DNA of 64,000 nt from an uncultured Psychroserpens sp. (GTDB lineage Bacteria; Bacteroidota; Bacteroidia; Flavobacteriales; Flavobacteriaceae). The stretch covers positions 62,001 to 126,000 of the forward strand of contig NZ_CANNDQ010000004.1 of the NCBI RefSeq assembly GCF_947503375.1, written 5' to 3'. The translations under genes and the position numbers were made by a program. This document shows positions 44,718 to 54,796 of this stretch, piece after piece. Every line of letters begins with the position of its first letter. Within the stretch, counting starts at the first letter, position 1. The notes below the pieces were generated by a model. That model was not told the origin of the DNA and made no database searches. It worked only from the letters and a program-made list of their open reading frames with translations.

Positions 44718-45959
44718 ATGATAGACAAACAACACCTGATCAATAGATTCATCAGTTATGTTACAGTAGATACAGAGTCTGACCCAGAAAGCAACACCAC
44801 ACCAAGTACAGCTAAACAATGGGATTTAGCACATGCTCTCGCAAAAGAATTAATTGCAATTGGTATGAAAGATGTGTCTATAGACAACAATGCTTATATT
44901 ATGGCTACACTACCAAGCAATGTTGATCATGATGTACCGACTATTGGCTTTATTTCACATTTTGATACAAGTCCAGATTTCACTGGAGCTAACGTAAAGC
45001 CTAGAGTTATAGAAGATTATGACGGTAAAGATATAGCACTCAATGTAGAGCAAAACATTATCTTATCTCCAGATTATTTTGAAGACTTATTGCTATATAA
45101 AGGGCAAACACTCATTGTCACAGATGGTACTACTTTGCTTGGAGCCGATGATAAAGCTGGTATTACTGAAATTGTCTGTGCAATGGAGTATTTAATTAAA
45201 CATCCAGAGATAAAACATGGAACCATTCGCGTTGGTTTTACTCCAGATGAAGAAATTGGTAGAGGTGCTCATCATTTTGATGTCGAAAAGTTCGGAGCAG
45301 ATTGGGCATACACAATGGATGGAAGTCAGATTGGCGAATTAGAATATGAAAATTTTAATGCAGCTGGTGCAAAAGTAAAAGTAAAAGGTAAAATTGTTCA
45401 TCCTGGTTATGCTAAAGGAAAGATGATCAACTCTATGTATATTGCCACAACATTTATCAACTCCCTACCTAGGTTAGAAACACCAGAACACACTGAAGAC
45501 TATCAAGGCTTTTTTCATTTACACCACATTGATGGCAAAGTAGATGAAACTATATTACAGTATATTATAAGAGATCATGACAAAGCACATTTTGAAGCTC
45601 GAAAAGAAGTGATGCAAAAATTAGCCAATGATATCAATGCCGAATATGGTCGTGAAGTAATTACTTTAGAAATCAAAGATCAATATTTTAATATGAAGGA
45701 AAAAGTTGAGTCTGTTATGCATATAGTAGATATTGCCGAAGAAGCTATGAAGCAATTAGGGATTAAACCTTTAATTAAACCTATTCGTGGTGGTACTGAT
45801 GGTTCACAGCTTTCATATATGGGTTTACCGTGCCCAAATATATTTGCTGGAGGACACAACTTTCACGGTCGTTACGAATATGTCCCTGTTGAAAGTATGA
45901 TTAAAGCAACCGAAGTTATTTGTAAAATTGCAGAATTGACTTCTGAAAAAGCTAAATAA
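44718..45959 (+). CDS. pepT: Peptidase T (tripeptide aminopeptidase)
   Basis: A 413-residue M20-type zinc aminopeptidase. The start [20 protein letters not shown] is typical of PepT. Metal ligands lie in [18 protein letters not shown] (His/Asp), [14 protein letters not shown] (bridging Asp), [20 protein letters not shown] (general base Glu and Glu ligand), [18 protein letters not shown] (Asp) and [19 protein letters not shown] (His). It removes the N-terminal residue from tripeptides in the cytoplasm. The next gene starts 3 bases later, so they are cotranscribed. Confidence 0.95.
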   Translation: MIDKQHLINRFISYVTVDTESDPESNTTPSTAKQWDLAHALAKELIAIGMKDVSIDNNAYIMATLPSNVDHDVPTIGFISHFDTSPDFTGANVKPRVIEDYDGKDIALNVEQNIILSPDYFEDLLLYKGQTLIVTDGTTLLGADDKAGITEIVCAMEYLIKHPEIKHGTIRVGFTPDEEIGRGAHHFDVEKFGADWAYTMDGSQIGELEYENFNAAGAKVKVKGKIVHPGYAKGKMINSMYIATTFINSLPRLETPEHTEDYQGFFHLHHIDGKVDETILQYIIRDHDKAHFEARKEVMQKLANDINAEYGREVITLEIKDQYFNMKEKVESVMHIVDIAEEAMKQLGIKPLIKPIRGGTDGSQLSYMGLPCPNIFAGGHNFHGRYEYVPVESMIKATEVICKIAELTSEKAK

Positions 45960-45962
45960 GTA

Positions 45963-46562
45963 ATGAAAAAGGTTTATTCTGTTGAAGAATATATTGAAAA
46001 CAATGTTCACTATACTGAAGCATTAATGACGCTCAGAGAGCTCATTAATACTACTGAGTTAGAGGAAACCATCAAATGGAGCATGCCTACCTATTGCTTA
46101 AACGGAAAAAACATTTTAGGTATAGGTGCTTTCAAACATCACTTTTGTTTATGGTTTCATCAAGGGGTGTTTTTAAAAGATGAACAAAACCTTTTAATCA
46201 ATGCACAAGAGAATAAAACTAAAGCCTTAAGGCAAATGCGGTTTGAATCGTCAAATGATATAGACAAACACTTAGTCTTAGCTTATATTAAAGAAGCTAT
46301 TGAAAATCAAAAACTAGGGAAAGCGATAAAACCTCAGCGCATAAAAAAACAAGTACCTACACCTAAAGAATTAAAACACGTTTTAGAAACTCAGCCTGAA
46401 CTAGATGAAAGTTTCAAAAAACTAACTTCTGGAAAACAAAAAGAATATTGTGAATATATAACTGATGCAAAAAGAGATATAACTAAGCAAACTCGACTTG
46501 AAAAAATCATTCCAATGATTTTAAATGGTGTTGGCTTAAATGACAAATACAAGAATTGTTAA
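45963..46562 (+). CDS. DUF1801 / YdeI-like protein
   Basis: A 199-residue protein. An N-terminal DUF1801 domain (TLRELINTTELEETIKWSMP, then IGAFKHHFCLWFHQGVFLKD) is followed by a YdeI/OmpD-associated C-terminal region of about 60 residues (LDESFKKLTSGKQKEYCEYI, then KQTRLEKIIPMILNG). YdeI-like proteins were linked to protection from bacteriocins and polymyxin in enterobacteria, but the role here is not known. It starts 3 bases after pepT and ends just before a strong terminator. Confidence 0.85.
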   Translation: MKKVYSVEEYIENNVHYTEALMTLRELINTTELEETIKWSMPTYCLNGKNILGIGAFKHHFCLWFHQGVFLKDEQNLLINAQENKTKALRQMRFESSNDIDKHLVLAYIKEAIENQKLGKAIKPQRIKKQVPTPKELKHVLETQPELDESFKKLTSGKQKEYCEYITDAKRDITKQTRLEKIIPMILNGVGLNDKYKNC

Positions 46563-46580
46563 GTTAATCATTCTAAATAA

Positions 46581-46617
46581 AAAAAACTCCGAAGGTATTA
46601 CTTTCGGAGTTTTTTTA
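46581..46617. terminator. Bidirectional terminator
   Basis: ACTCCGAA/TTCGGAGT stem with long A- and T-tracts, between the convergent YdeI-like gene and yajC. Confidence 0.88.
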
Positions 46618-46641
46618 TTTAGGAATTATTATTCCTATTCT

Positions 46642-46923
46642 TTATTTTGTTGTTGCTGGAGTATTGAGTTTTTTGCTCATTTCCATAGAAATTGCAGAAC
46701 GTTCAAATTTAATTTTCCCAGCAAGGGTTTCGATGACACAACTGTTGTCTTTATCGTTAAGATCAACAACCTTACCATGCAAACCACTTTTGGTAATTAC
46801 CTTATCGCCTCGTTTTAAATCAGCTGCAAACTTTTTTTCTTGTTTGGCGCGTTTCATCTGTGGTGCGATCATGAAGAAATACACCACAGCAAACATGGCA
46901 ACAAATGGTAAAATACTTTCCAT
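46642..46923 (-). CDS. yajC: Preprotein translocase subunit YajC
   Basis: A 93-residue protein with one N-terminal membrane helix (ILPFVAMFAVVYFFMIAP). The conserved cytoplasmic part follows: QMKRAKQEKKFAADLKRGDK, VITKSGLHGKVVDL and IKFERSAISMEM. YajC binds SecDF and the holo-translocon at the inner membrane. It is the last gene of nusB-DUF1573-yajC on the minus strand, starting 21 bases after the DUF1573 stop, and is followed by a terminator. Confidence 0.95.
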   Translation of the reverse strand: MESILPFVAMFAVVYFFMIAPQMKRAKQEKKFAADLKRGDKVITKSGLHGKVVDLNDKDNSCVIETLAGKIKFERSAISMEMSKKLNTPATTK

Positions 46924-46944
46924 AATACGTATACGCTCTAAACG

Positions 46945-47445
46945 TTATTGGTTTAGTTTATTGATTGCTGCAGTTCCTGCTTTTTTAGCTGGAGCATTTG
47001 GATCTGGTTCAATAAATGCTTTGATTTTTACAACTTCTGATCCTTTTTCAGTATTGGTAGTAAGTGTAATGCTTTTGCTTACTTGATTATTACCTTTACC
47101 ATTGAACTTAACTGTAAATTCAGCAGATTCTCCTGGAGCTAAAGGTTCTTTTTTCCAATCTGAAGGAACTGTACATCCGCATGTACTTTTAATGTTACTT
47201 ACCACTAGTGGAGACTTTCCTGTATTTGTGTACTTAAATTTTGTTTCAACTGGTGTACCATTTACTATAGTACCAAAATCATGCTCAGCTTCATCGAATG
47301 TAATTACTGGAAATTCACTAGAAGCAGCATCTCTTTCAGCAGCAGCAGCTACATTATCTGAATTGATCTTACTTGTAGCATCTTCTTTACATGATGTAAA
47401 TGCTACTAAACAAAGCGCACTTAATCCTAATATTACTTTTTTCAT
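46945..47445 (-). CDS. DUF1573 domain lipoprotein
   Basis: A 166-residue protein. A lipoprotein signal (LGLSALCLVAFTSC) and a low-complexity linker rich in Ala/Asp/Ser precede a DUF1573 Ig-like domain (ITFDEAEHDFGTIVNGTPVE). That domain includes the conserved pair of Cys in NIKSTCGCTVPSDWKKEPL and the ending IKAFIEPDPN. The linkage with nusB and yajC is common in Bacteroidota. It probably sits in the periplasm; its function is unknown. Confidence 0.88.
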   Translation of the reverse strand: MKKVILGLSALCLVAFTSCKEDATSKINSDNVAAAAERDAASSEFPVITFDEAEHDFGTIVNGTPVETKFKYTNTGKSPLVVSNIKSTCGCTVPSDWKKEPLAPGESAEFTVKFNGKGNNQVSKSITLTTNTEKGSEVVKIKAFIEPDPNAPAKKAGTAAINKLNQ

Positions 47446-47580
47446 TGCTTTAAATTTTTGGTTAAATTTTTTAAGATTTTTGATTTAAGGTCGTAAAAGT
47501 AATGATTATTTCAAGTAATTAAAATTTTTTAGGAGTTTTTGAGCCAAATTTTAACGTTAACCTCTAGGTTTTAAAGGCAC

Positions 47581-48525
47581 TTAAAGTAATCCTCTTCCTA
47601 TCTTGTTGAGTGTTTTAGACGTTGTATATTCTTTTACGATTTTGTCAAGAATACCGTTTATAAAATTACTACTCTTAGGTGTAGAATACTCTTTAGCAAT
47701 CTCTAAATATTCGTTGATCGTTACTTTCACAGGAATTGAAGGGAATTTTTGAAATTCACAAATTGCCATTTGCATGAGTACAGTATCAATCTGTGTAATT
47801 CGATCTGAATCCCAATTTTTGGTTTTTGAAGCAATTTCTTCACTAAAGACACTTTGATTCAAAATAGTCTTTTTCAATAAATCTACACCAAAATCCCTGT
47901 CGTCAAGATCTTTAAATAGTTTCGGTAAAAAGTGTTGTTCTGAAGTAGTAGGCTTTAACTTTTTTATAAGTTTTAATATTCCAGTATTCACCACAGGAAT
48001 ATCGTCAAGCCAGGTTAGTTTTTTATCTTCAAAGTAATCGTAAAGCTTATCGCTTGGCGCAATAAGTTCTTCAAATATTTCTATAATAAATTCTTTGTCT
48101 TCTCTAAATGTTGAAACTGAAGTAGACATATAATCTTTATACAAATCACTTTCTATTATTGCTTTGTACAATATATCAACGTATTCAAAATCTAAATACC
48201 AAGGGTTTAGTTTACGGTTTTCTAGCTCTTCTTTTAAGGATTGATTAGCAACTAACATCAACAATACCTCATTGTTGATAAACTTAGAGTTTGGGTTTTT
48301 TTCTGCTTGAGTAGCTAAAAACTTTTTTTGCGTCTTAATTTGATGATCTTTAGCTTTTTTATGAATTTCAATAAGTAGTGATAATATACTTAGATAAAGC
48401 TCGTACGTACTTTCAAAACTTCCCCTTAAAAAAGTTTCACTAACCTTTAGGTTTTCACTTTCACTACCCTTAAAAGCGTAAAGGGCTTGCATGACTTTGA
48501 TACGTATATGTCTTCGGTTGAGCAT
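47581..48525 (-). CDS. nusB: Transcription antitermination factor NusB (long form)
   Basis: A 314-residue protein. The opening MLNRRHIRIKVMQALYAF is the classic NusB N-terminus. The C-terminal NusB domain has DRITQIDTVLMQMAICEFQK, VTINEYLEIAKEYSTPKSSN and FINGILDKIVKEY. The middle is longer than in E. coli NusB (about 140 residues), as usual for Bacteroidota. NusB works with NusE/S10 on boxA in rRNA antitermination. It is the first gene of the nusB-DUF1573-yajC transcript. Confidence 0.93.
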   Translation of the reverse strand: MLNRRHIRIKVMQALYAFKGSESENLKVSETFLRGSFESTYELYLSILSLLIEIHKKAKDHQIKTQKKFLATQAEKNPNSKFINNEVLLMLVANQSLKEELENRKLNPWYLDFEYVDILYKAIIESDLYKDYMSTSVSTFREDKEFIIEIFEELIAPSDKLYDYFEDKKLTWLDDIPVVNTGILKLIKKLKPTTSEQHFLPKLFKDLDDRDFGVDLLKKTILNQSVFSEEIASKTKNWDSDRITQIDTVLMQMAICEFQKFPSIPVKVTINEYLEIAKEYSTPKSSNFINGILDKIVKEYTTSKTLNKIGRGLL

Positions 48526-48618
48526 GTAAAGAACTTTAAATAAAAAACGTTATTCAACTTACTGTTTTTAGAAAAACGCTTTGCAAAAATACTATAAATT
48601 TAAAAGTTAGAGCAATTA

Positions 48619-49722
48619 TTATTTAGACTGTTCTCTTTTTCTAATTTCAATACGTTCTTTAGCAATGTTTAAAGCTGCAATATTAGTAGTTTCATTATTT
48701 GCATGAGCACGAATTAATATCTCTTCAGTAGTATTGTATATATTTTCTGTTTTACGCATTATTTCTTGCCTTCCATAATTTTCAAGCTCAGCATAAACAT
48801 TGATGATTCCTCCAGCATTTATTAAAAAATCTGGAGCATAAACAATACCTCTTTCTTGCAATTGTTTGCTATGCTTATCTTCAATAGCCAATTGGTTATT
48901 AGCAGCACCAGCAACAACTTTAGCTTTCAATTTAAAGATGGTATCATCATTAATTGTTGCGCCAAGAGCACAAGGCGCATAAATATCCATCTCTTCAGAA
49001 TAAATATCTTGTCCGCCATAAATTGTAACGTCGTACTTAGATTTTACATTTTCTAAACGTTCTTGACTAATATCTGCAATAGTTACATTGGCGCCTTCAT
49101 TCACAAGATGTTCTACCAAGGCTTCTCCAACATGACCAATACCTTGAACAAATACTGATTTATCTTCAAGTATATCACTTCCAAATTTAAACTTTGCTGC
49201 AGCTTTCATTCCCATAAAAACGCCATAGGCAGTTATTGGAGATGGGTTTCCTGCGCCACCTTTACTTTCAGAAATACCAGTAACATAAGGTGTTACTTCT
49301 CTTACAAGATCCATATCTTCAGTAGTCATTCCTACATCTTCAGCAGTAATGTATTTGCCACTCAAGGAATGTACAAACTCACCAAATCTTTTCATAAGTT
49401 CTGGTGTTTTTTGAGTCTTAGCATCACCAATAATAACGGCTTTTCCTCCTCCAAGATTTAAACCAGTAATGGCAGACTTAAAAGTCATACCTCGTGACAA
49501 ACGTAGTACATCATTAAGCGCTTCCCATTCGTTATTATAATGCCACATTCTAGTACCACCAAGTGCTGGTCCTAAAACTGTATTATGAATACCAATTATT
49601 GCTTTTAAACCAGTATCTTTGTCGTTGCAAAACACAATTTGTTCGTGATTATCAAAAGATAATTGCCCAAACACTGGGTCTATTTTATGAAGTTCAGTGG
49701 AACTCAAAACATCTGATGTCAT
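48619..49722 (-). CDS. Leucine (Glu/Leu/Phe/Val) dehydrogenase
   Basis: A 367-residue NAD-dependent amino acid dehydrogenase. The N-terminal half has LGPALGGTRMWHYNNEWEAL and the catalytic-lysine glycine-rich segment LNLGGGKAVIIGDAK. The Rossmann half starts with SVFVQGIGHVGEALVEHLVN. The chain closes with APDFLINAGGIINVYAELEN. Sequence and length fit the leucine dehydrogenase group, which deaminates branched-chain amino acids to 2-oxo acids. With ilvE, HMG-CoA lyase and IcmF it belongs to branched-chain catabolism. Divergent from the ABC exporter. Confidence 0.9.
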   Translation of the reverse strand: MTSDVLSSTELHKIDPVFGQLSFDNHEQIVFCNDKDTGLKAIIGIHNTVLGPALGGTRMWHYNNEWEALNDVLRLSRGMTFKSAITGLNLGGGKAVIIGDAKTQKTPELMKRFGEFVHSLSGKYITAEDVGMTTEDMDLVREVTPYVTGISESKGGAGNPSPITAYGVFMGMKAAAKFKFGSDILEDKSVFVQGIGHVGEALVEHLVNEGANVTIADISQERLENVKSKYDVTIYGGQDIYSEEMDIYAPCALGATINDDTIFKLKAKVVAGAANNQLAIEDKHSKQLQERGIVYAPDFLINAGGIINVYAELENYGRQEIMRKTENIYNTTEEILIRAHANNETTNIAALNIAKERIEIRKREQSK

Positions 49723-49852
49723 GTAAATTAAATTTGAATGCTATTTTAAATTATAAATAAAATAGCGTGCAAAAATAAACCAATATTAGAGTATTAACAA
49801 AAATATGTGTGTTAAATTAACATATCTCTAAAATTTGAAGCTCCATTTTTTA

Positions 49853-51607
49853 ATGAAAGAACTACGACACATCAACAAATATTTTTATAAGTATCGCTAT
49901 CGTTTACTCTTTGGTATAATTATAACCATTTGCGCAAAGATATTTGCTTTATTTACACCAAGATTAATAGGGAAATCTATTACTATCATATCTAAAGGAT
50001 TGAATAATGAGGTTACTAAAGAGGTCTTCAGGCATGAACTTGCAATGAATATTATGTATCTTATCATTGCAGCTATTATAGCTGGTGTTTTTACATTTTT
50101 AATGCGCCAAACCATTATAAACGTTTCTCGCTACATTGAATACGATCTTAAAAATGAAGTCTATCAACAGTATCAGCGTTTATCACTCAATTTTTATAAG
50201 TCAAATAGAACAGGAGATCTTATGAATAGAATAAGTGAAGATGTAACCAAAGTTCGTATGTATACAGGACCTGCAATAATGTACACAGCAAACATGGTTA
50301 CGCTTTTTATAGTAGCATTGATATATATGTTAAGTGTAGCGCCAAAATTAACATTATATACAATGTTGCCACTACCACTTTTGTCGATCATCATTTACAA
50401 ACTGAGTCGAGTAATTAATAAACGTAGTACTATTGTTCAAGAATATTTGTCAAACTTATCAACATACACACAAGAATCGTTTAGCGGAATTTCTATCATT
50501 AAATCTTATGGTATAGAAGACCAAAATAATCAAGCATTTGCAACACTGTCAAACGAAAGTAAACAAAAACAAATAGATTTGACTAAAGTGCAAGCCTTAT
50601 TCTTTCCTTCCATGATCTTATTAATTGGAATTAGTAATATTCTTGTGGCTTATATAGGAGGAATGCAGTATATCAATGGCGAAATTGAGGACATTGGCAC
50701 CATAGCCGAATTCTTAATTTACGTAAATATGCTTACTTGGCCTGTAGCTACAGTAGGTTGGGTCACAAATTTAGTACAACAAGCGGAAGCATCCCAAAAA
50801 CGTATCAACGCCTTTTTGAAACAAGAACCAGAGGTTAAAAATAATAATTTTAATTCTACACCAATTGAGGGTAATATTGATTTCAAAAATGTAACTTTTA
50901 TTTATCCAGACACTAATATAAAAGCTTTGGATGGTGTTAGTTTTTCTTTGAAAAAAGGTGAAACACTAGCAATTCTTGGAAAAACAGGTTCTGGGAAGTC
51001 AACCATACTAGATCTCATTGGTAGATTATATGATGTTCAAGAAGGTTCTATAACGGTTGATGGTGTTTCGATTGACCAAGTTAACTTAAATAATCTCAGA
51101 GATAGTATTGGCTATGTGCCTCAAGACGCATTTTTATTTTCAGATACAATTGAAAACAATATTATGTTTGGCAAAGAAGACGCTACCATAGATGAAGTTA
51201 TTGAAGCCGCAAAGAATGCAAATGTTCATAAGAATATTAAAAAATTCACTTATGGTTACCAAACTAAATTAGGCGAACGCGGTATCACCTTGTCTGGTGG
51301 GCAAAAACAGCGTATATCTATTGCGAGAGCAATTATTAAAGCACCTGAGATCATGCTCTTTGATGATTGTTTATCTGCTGTAGATACCGAAACTGAAGAA
51401 AAAATATTAAACAATCTCAAGAAAGTATCTCGAGGTAAAACGACAATAATTGTCAGCCATCGTGTTTCATCAGCTAAAAATGCAGATAAGATTATTGTAC
51501 TTGATGATGGTAAAATTGTTCAAAATGGAACACATGATTATTTGATAAACATAGACGGATACTACAAAGAACTTTATTTAAATCAACTAAGCTCAAAAGA
51601 ATTATAA
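49853..51607 (+). CDS. ABC exporter half-transporter (MsbA/BmrA-like), degenerate Walker B
   Basis: About 584 residues, starting at the ATG at 49853 (a TTG at 49835 is unlikely). The N-terminal half is a six-helix type IV ABC transmembrane domain with the coupling-helix area DLMNRISEDVTKVRMYTGP. The C-terminal half is an ATPase: Walker A GKTGSGKST, Q-loop YVPQDAFLFSDTI, signature LSGGQKQRISIARAI, Walker B IMLFDDCLSAVDTE, and the switch His in VSHRVSS. The residue after the Walker B Asp is Asp instead of the catalytic Glu, as in the degenerate half of heterodimeric exporters. No partner gene is adjacent. Confidence 0.9.
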   Translation: MKELRHINKYFYKYRYRLLFGIIITICAKIFALFTPRLIGKSITIISKGLNNEVTKEVFRHELAMNIMYLIIAAIIAGVFTFLMRQTIINVSRYIEYDLKNEVYQQYQRLSLNFYKSNRTGDLMNRISEDVTKVRMYTGPAIMYTANMVTLFIVALIYMLSVAPKLTLYTMLPLPLLSIIIYKLSRVINKRSTIVQEYLSNLSTYTQESFSGISIIKSYGIEDQNNQAFATLSNESKQKQIDLTKVQALFFPSMILLIGISNILVAYIGGMQYINGEIEDIGTIAEFLIYVNMLTWPVATVGWVTNLVQQAEASQKRINAFLKQEPEVKNNNFNSTPIEGNIDFKNVTFIYPDTNIKALDGVSFSLKKGETLAILGKTGSGKSTILDLIGRLYDVQEGSITVDGVSIDQVNLNNLRDSIGYVPQDAFLFSDTIENNIMFGKEDATIDEVIEAAKNANVHKNIKKFTYGYQTKLGERGITLSGGQKQRISIARAIIKAPEIMLFDDCLSAVDTETEEKILNNLKKVSRGKTTIIVSHRVSSAKNADKIIVLDDGKIVQNGTHDYLINIDGYYKELYLNQLSSKEL

Positions 51608-51680
51608 TTATTTGTTGTTTACCTTACTTTTTTTTTAGATTTTTGAAGCACTTAACAACACAAATAATATAAAATTAGCT

Positions 51681-52085
51681 ATGAGTGATCACGGAATGAT
51701 GGAGAAAGAGGAAATTTTCTCAAAAGTACTAAGAGCAGGACGACGTACTTATTTTTTTGATGTTAGAGCTACAAAAGCTGGCGACTATTATCTAACTATT
51801 ACCGAAAGTAAAAAATTCACGAACGACGATGGTTCTTTTCATTACAAAAAGCATAAGATCTACCTATACAAAGAAGATTTTAATGAGTTTAATAATATCT
51901 TGAGAGAGATGACTGACTACATTATTACTGAAAAAGGTGATGAAGTTATTAGCGAAAGACATCAAAAAGACTTTAAAAAAGAAGAGTATACTTCTAACAA
52001 CGATGATGTTGCTGAAGGTGGAACTTCTACAGATAATTCAGATTCTGCTGATAAGTTTACAGACATTAACTTTGAAGACATTTAA
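51681..52085 (+). CDS. DUF3276 / PUR-alpha-like family protein
   Basis: A 134-residue protein. The N-terminal domain of about 80 residues (EIFSKVLRAGRRTYFFDVRA, YYLTITESKKF, HYKKHKIYLYKEDFNEF) is the DUF3276/PUR-like fold of Bacteroidota, related to single-stranded nucleic-acid-binding PUR proteins. The C-terminal 45 residues are acidic and disordered-looking (ending ADKFTDINFEDI). It probably binds DNA or RNA in the cytoplasm. A terminator follows the stop. Confidence 0.9.
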   Translation: MSDHGMMEKEEIFSKVLRAGRRTYFFDVRATKAGDYYLTITESKKFTNDDGSFHYKKHKIYLYKEDFNEFNNILREMTDYIITEKGDEVISERHQKDFKKEEYTSNNDDVAEGGTSTDNSDSADKFTDINFEDI

Positions 52086-52112
52086 TTTTTAAATTATATG
52101 TTAAAACATATG

Positions 52113-52141
52113 AAACCGTTACTTTATGTAACGGTTTTTTT
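52113..52141 (+). terminator. Terminator after the DUF3276 gene
   Basis: AAACCGTTAC/GTAACGGTTT stem with a TTTAT loop and a T-run, 27 bases past the stop. Confidence 0.85.
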
Positions 52142-52189
52142 ATTTTTACATGCCAATACTTAAAACCTCTAATTGTAATTCTGTTGCCT

Positions 52190-54694
52190 ATGAAACGTAT
52201 TATATTCCTTCTCTTACTATCGGTTATCCATATTAATGCTCAGAATACAATAGATCTATCATATTATATTCCTCAAGATATTACATACAATCCTGAAATT
52301 CCTACACCAAAATCAATCATCGGTCATCAGGTAGGAGAATGGCATATTAGTCACGATAAGCTTGTACATTATATGCAAGTTTTAGCCGACGCTTCAGATC
52401 GGATAACGATAGAGAATAGAGGCAAAACTTTTGAAGATAGACCCTTACTTTTATTAACAATAACTGCTCCAAAGAATCATACCAATCTCGAAAAAATAAG
52501 AAAAGAGCACATCGCAGCTACAGAAACAAACCAAGCAGACGTGAACAACAGACCAATAGTGGTATATCAAGGGTTTTCTATACATGGCAATGAAGCAAGT
52601 GGCTCTAATGCAGCTTTACTTGTCGCCTATTATCTAGCAGCTGCAGAAAGTGATGACGTTAAACAAATGCTAGAGCATACAATCATCCTCTTTGATCCTT
52701 CATATAATCCTGATGGTCTACAACGCTTTGCATATTGGGCCAACACCAATAAGAGTAAAAATTTAAATCCAGATCCTAATGATAGAGAATATGATGAGGT
52801 CTGGCCAGGAGGAAGAACAAATCACTATTGGTTTGATATGAATAGAGATTGGCTTCCGGTACAACTTCCAGAGTCTAAAGTTCGTATTAAGAGTTTTCAC
52901 AAGTGGCTTCCAAATATTTTAACAGACCATCATGAAATGGGCACGAATTCTAGTTTCTTTTTTCAACCTGGAATTCCCTCACGAACTCACCCACTCACTC
53001 CAAAGATAAATCAAGAACTCACAAAGGCTATTGGAAATTTCCACGCTAAAGCCTTAGATAAAATTGGATCCTTATATTATACTGAAGAAAATTTTGATGA
53101 TTTCTATTATGGTAAAGGTTCTACATTTCCAGATATCAATGGTAGTATAGGTATACTTTTTGAGCAAGCTAGTTCTCGTGGACATGTACAAGAAAGCGAT
53201 AATGGAATCTTAACCTTTCCTTTTGCCATTCGGAATCAATTTACCACAGCGCTATCTACCTTAGATGCAGCAAAAACTATGCGTACAGCTATTTTGAAAT
53301 ATCAACATGACTTTTATAAAAATGCGAGAATTGAAGCCAGAAAGTCCAATGATAAAGCCATTGTATTTGGTGATGAAAAAGATGCTGCAAAAACCTATCA
53401 TCTAGCAGAAATATTAAAACAACATCAAATCGAATTTAACGAGATTAAAAAAGATTTCAAAGCCAACAATAAGCACTTCAAAAAAGGTTATGCTTACATA
53501 GTACCGAAAAACCAAAAGAATATAAGACTGATCAACGCTATGTTTGAAAAGCGAACTAAATTTCAAGACAGTTTGTTTTATGATGTTTCTGCTTGGACTT
53601 TCCCTCTAGCTTTTGGTCTAGACTATGCAGAAAACGTAAACATCGAAAATGCTGGTAAAAAAATTGAAACCCTTCAAATGAAAACTGGTAATGTCTCTTC
53701 CAGAAGCAACTATGCTTATCTTATGGAATGGCATGAGTATTACTCTCCTAAAGCACTAAACACTATTTTAAATAAAGGTATAAGAGCTAAGGTAGGAATG
53801 AAACAATTCATTATTAATAGTAAAATATTTGATTACGGAACAATATTAATTCCTGTTCAAAATCAAAATATGTCTACTGAAGATCTCTATCAGTTTCTAC
53901 AAACTGTAGCTAAAGACAACCACATACAAATTGAAGCTGTAAGTACTGGGTTAACTAAAGGTATAGACCTAGGAAGCAATCAATTTAAGACCTTAACGCA
54001 ACCAAAAGTAGCTCTAATTGTTGGTGACGGAATTAGAAGCTATGACGCTGGAGAAATATGGCACTTATTTGATCAACGCTACGATATGCATATCACTAAA
54101 TTAGATAGTAAATCATTAAATTATGCTAATCTTGAACGCTATAATACCATTATCATGCCTAGTGGATCATTGCAGAAAGATGCAAGCGAAAAATTAAAAC
54201 AATGGGTTGGAAACGGTGGAACATTAATAGCATACAGAAATGCTTTACGATGGTTAAAAAGTAATGAGTTGATGGTATTGGACTTCAAAAAAATGGAACT
54301 AACAGCTAAAGATATTTCATTTGAAGAACGTAGCGATTTTAGAGGAGCACAAGTTATTGGCGGCGCCATATTTGAAGCCATACAAGACCGATCACATCCT
54401 GTAAATTTTGGATACAAAAACGAATATATTGCTTTATTTAGAAACAACACGATATTTGTAAAACCAAATAAGCAAAGTTATGATAACCCATTACAGTATA
54501 CTAAAAATCCATTGTTAAGTGGTTACATTTCAAAACCAAACTTAGACAGTTTGGCATTAACCGTTCCATTTAAATTTAACAAGTTTAAATCTGGAAGAGT
54601 TATAGCATTTACAGATAATACAAATTTTAGAGCTTTTTGGTATGGTACAAATAAACTCTTGATGAATGCCATATTTTTTAGAGAAGAATTTTAA
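52190..54694 (+). CDS. M14 family zinc carboxypeptidase, secreted
   Basis: About 834 residues from the ATG at 52190 (an in-frame TTG at 52184 is less likely). A signal peptide (IIFLLLLSVIHINAQ) precedes an M14 catalytic domain at about residues 45-350. Zinc ligands are in QGFSIHGNEASGSNAALL (His, Glu) and LTDHHEMGTNSSFFF (His), with FDMNRDWLP as the substrate-binding block and a Glu in IGILFEQASSRGH. The C-terminal 450 or so residues contain a glutamine-amidotransferase-like fold (TIIMPSGSLQKDASEKLKQW). Such large M14 proteins are frequent in flavobacteria and are likely periplasmic or surface peptidases. Confidence 0.9.
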   Translation: MKRIIFLLLLSVIHINAQNTIDLSYYIPQDITYNPEIPTPKSIIGHQVGEWHISHDKLVHYMQVLADASDRITIENRGKTFEDRPLLLLTITAPKNHTNLEKIRKEHIAATETNQADVNNRPIVVYQGFSIHGNEASGSNAALLVAYYLAAAESDDVKQMLEHTIILFDPSYNPDGLQRFAYWANTNKSKNLNPDPNDREYDEVWPGGRTNHYWFDMNRDWLPVQLPESKVRIKSFHKWLPNILTDHHEMGTNSSFFFQPGIPSRTHPLTPKINQELTKAIGNFHAKALDKIGSLYYTEENFDDFYYGKGSTFPDINGSIGILFEQASSRGHVQESDNGILTFPFAIRNQFTTALSTLDAAKTMRTAILKYQHDFYKNARIEARKSNDKAIVFGDEKDAAKTYHLAEILKQHQIEFNEIKKDFKANNKHFKKGYAYIVPKNQKNIRLINAMFEKRTKFQDSLFYDVSAWTFPLAFGLDYAENVNIENAGKKIETLQMKTGNVSSRSNYAYLMEWHEYYSPKALNTILNKGIRAKVGMKQFIINSKIFDYGTILIPVQNQNMSTEDLYQFLQTVAKDNHIQIEAVSTGLTKGIDLGSNQFKTLTQPKVALIVGDGIRSYDAGEIWHLFDQRYDMHITKLDSKSLNYANLERYNTIIMPSGSLQKDASEKLKQWVGNGGTLIAYRNALRWLKSNELMVLDFKKMELTAKDISFEERSDFRGAQVIGGAIFEAIQDRSHPVNFGYKNEYIALFRNNTIFVKPNKQSYDNPLQYTKNPLLSGYISKPNLDSLALTVPFKFNKFKSGRVIAFTDNTNFRAFWYGTNKLLMNAIFFREEF

Positions 54695-54796
54695 CTTCTT
54701 CAATAGAAAAACATGTATAAATTCTACTCAGTAAATACTTTCTACTAAGTAATGCATTATACATACTTCGATGTAAAACTAAACTCAAACTTTATT

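Noticed and set aside
46569..46580. ATTCTAAATAAA resembling the iron-locus operator
   Set aside because: A single half-like site after the stop of the YdeI-like gene and beside a terminator, not upstream of any gene.
54722..54752. Two TTCTACTnAGTAA direct repeats 18 bases apart
   Set aside because: They lie between two convergent gene ends with no promoter to regulate; too short and AT-rich to call functional.
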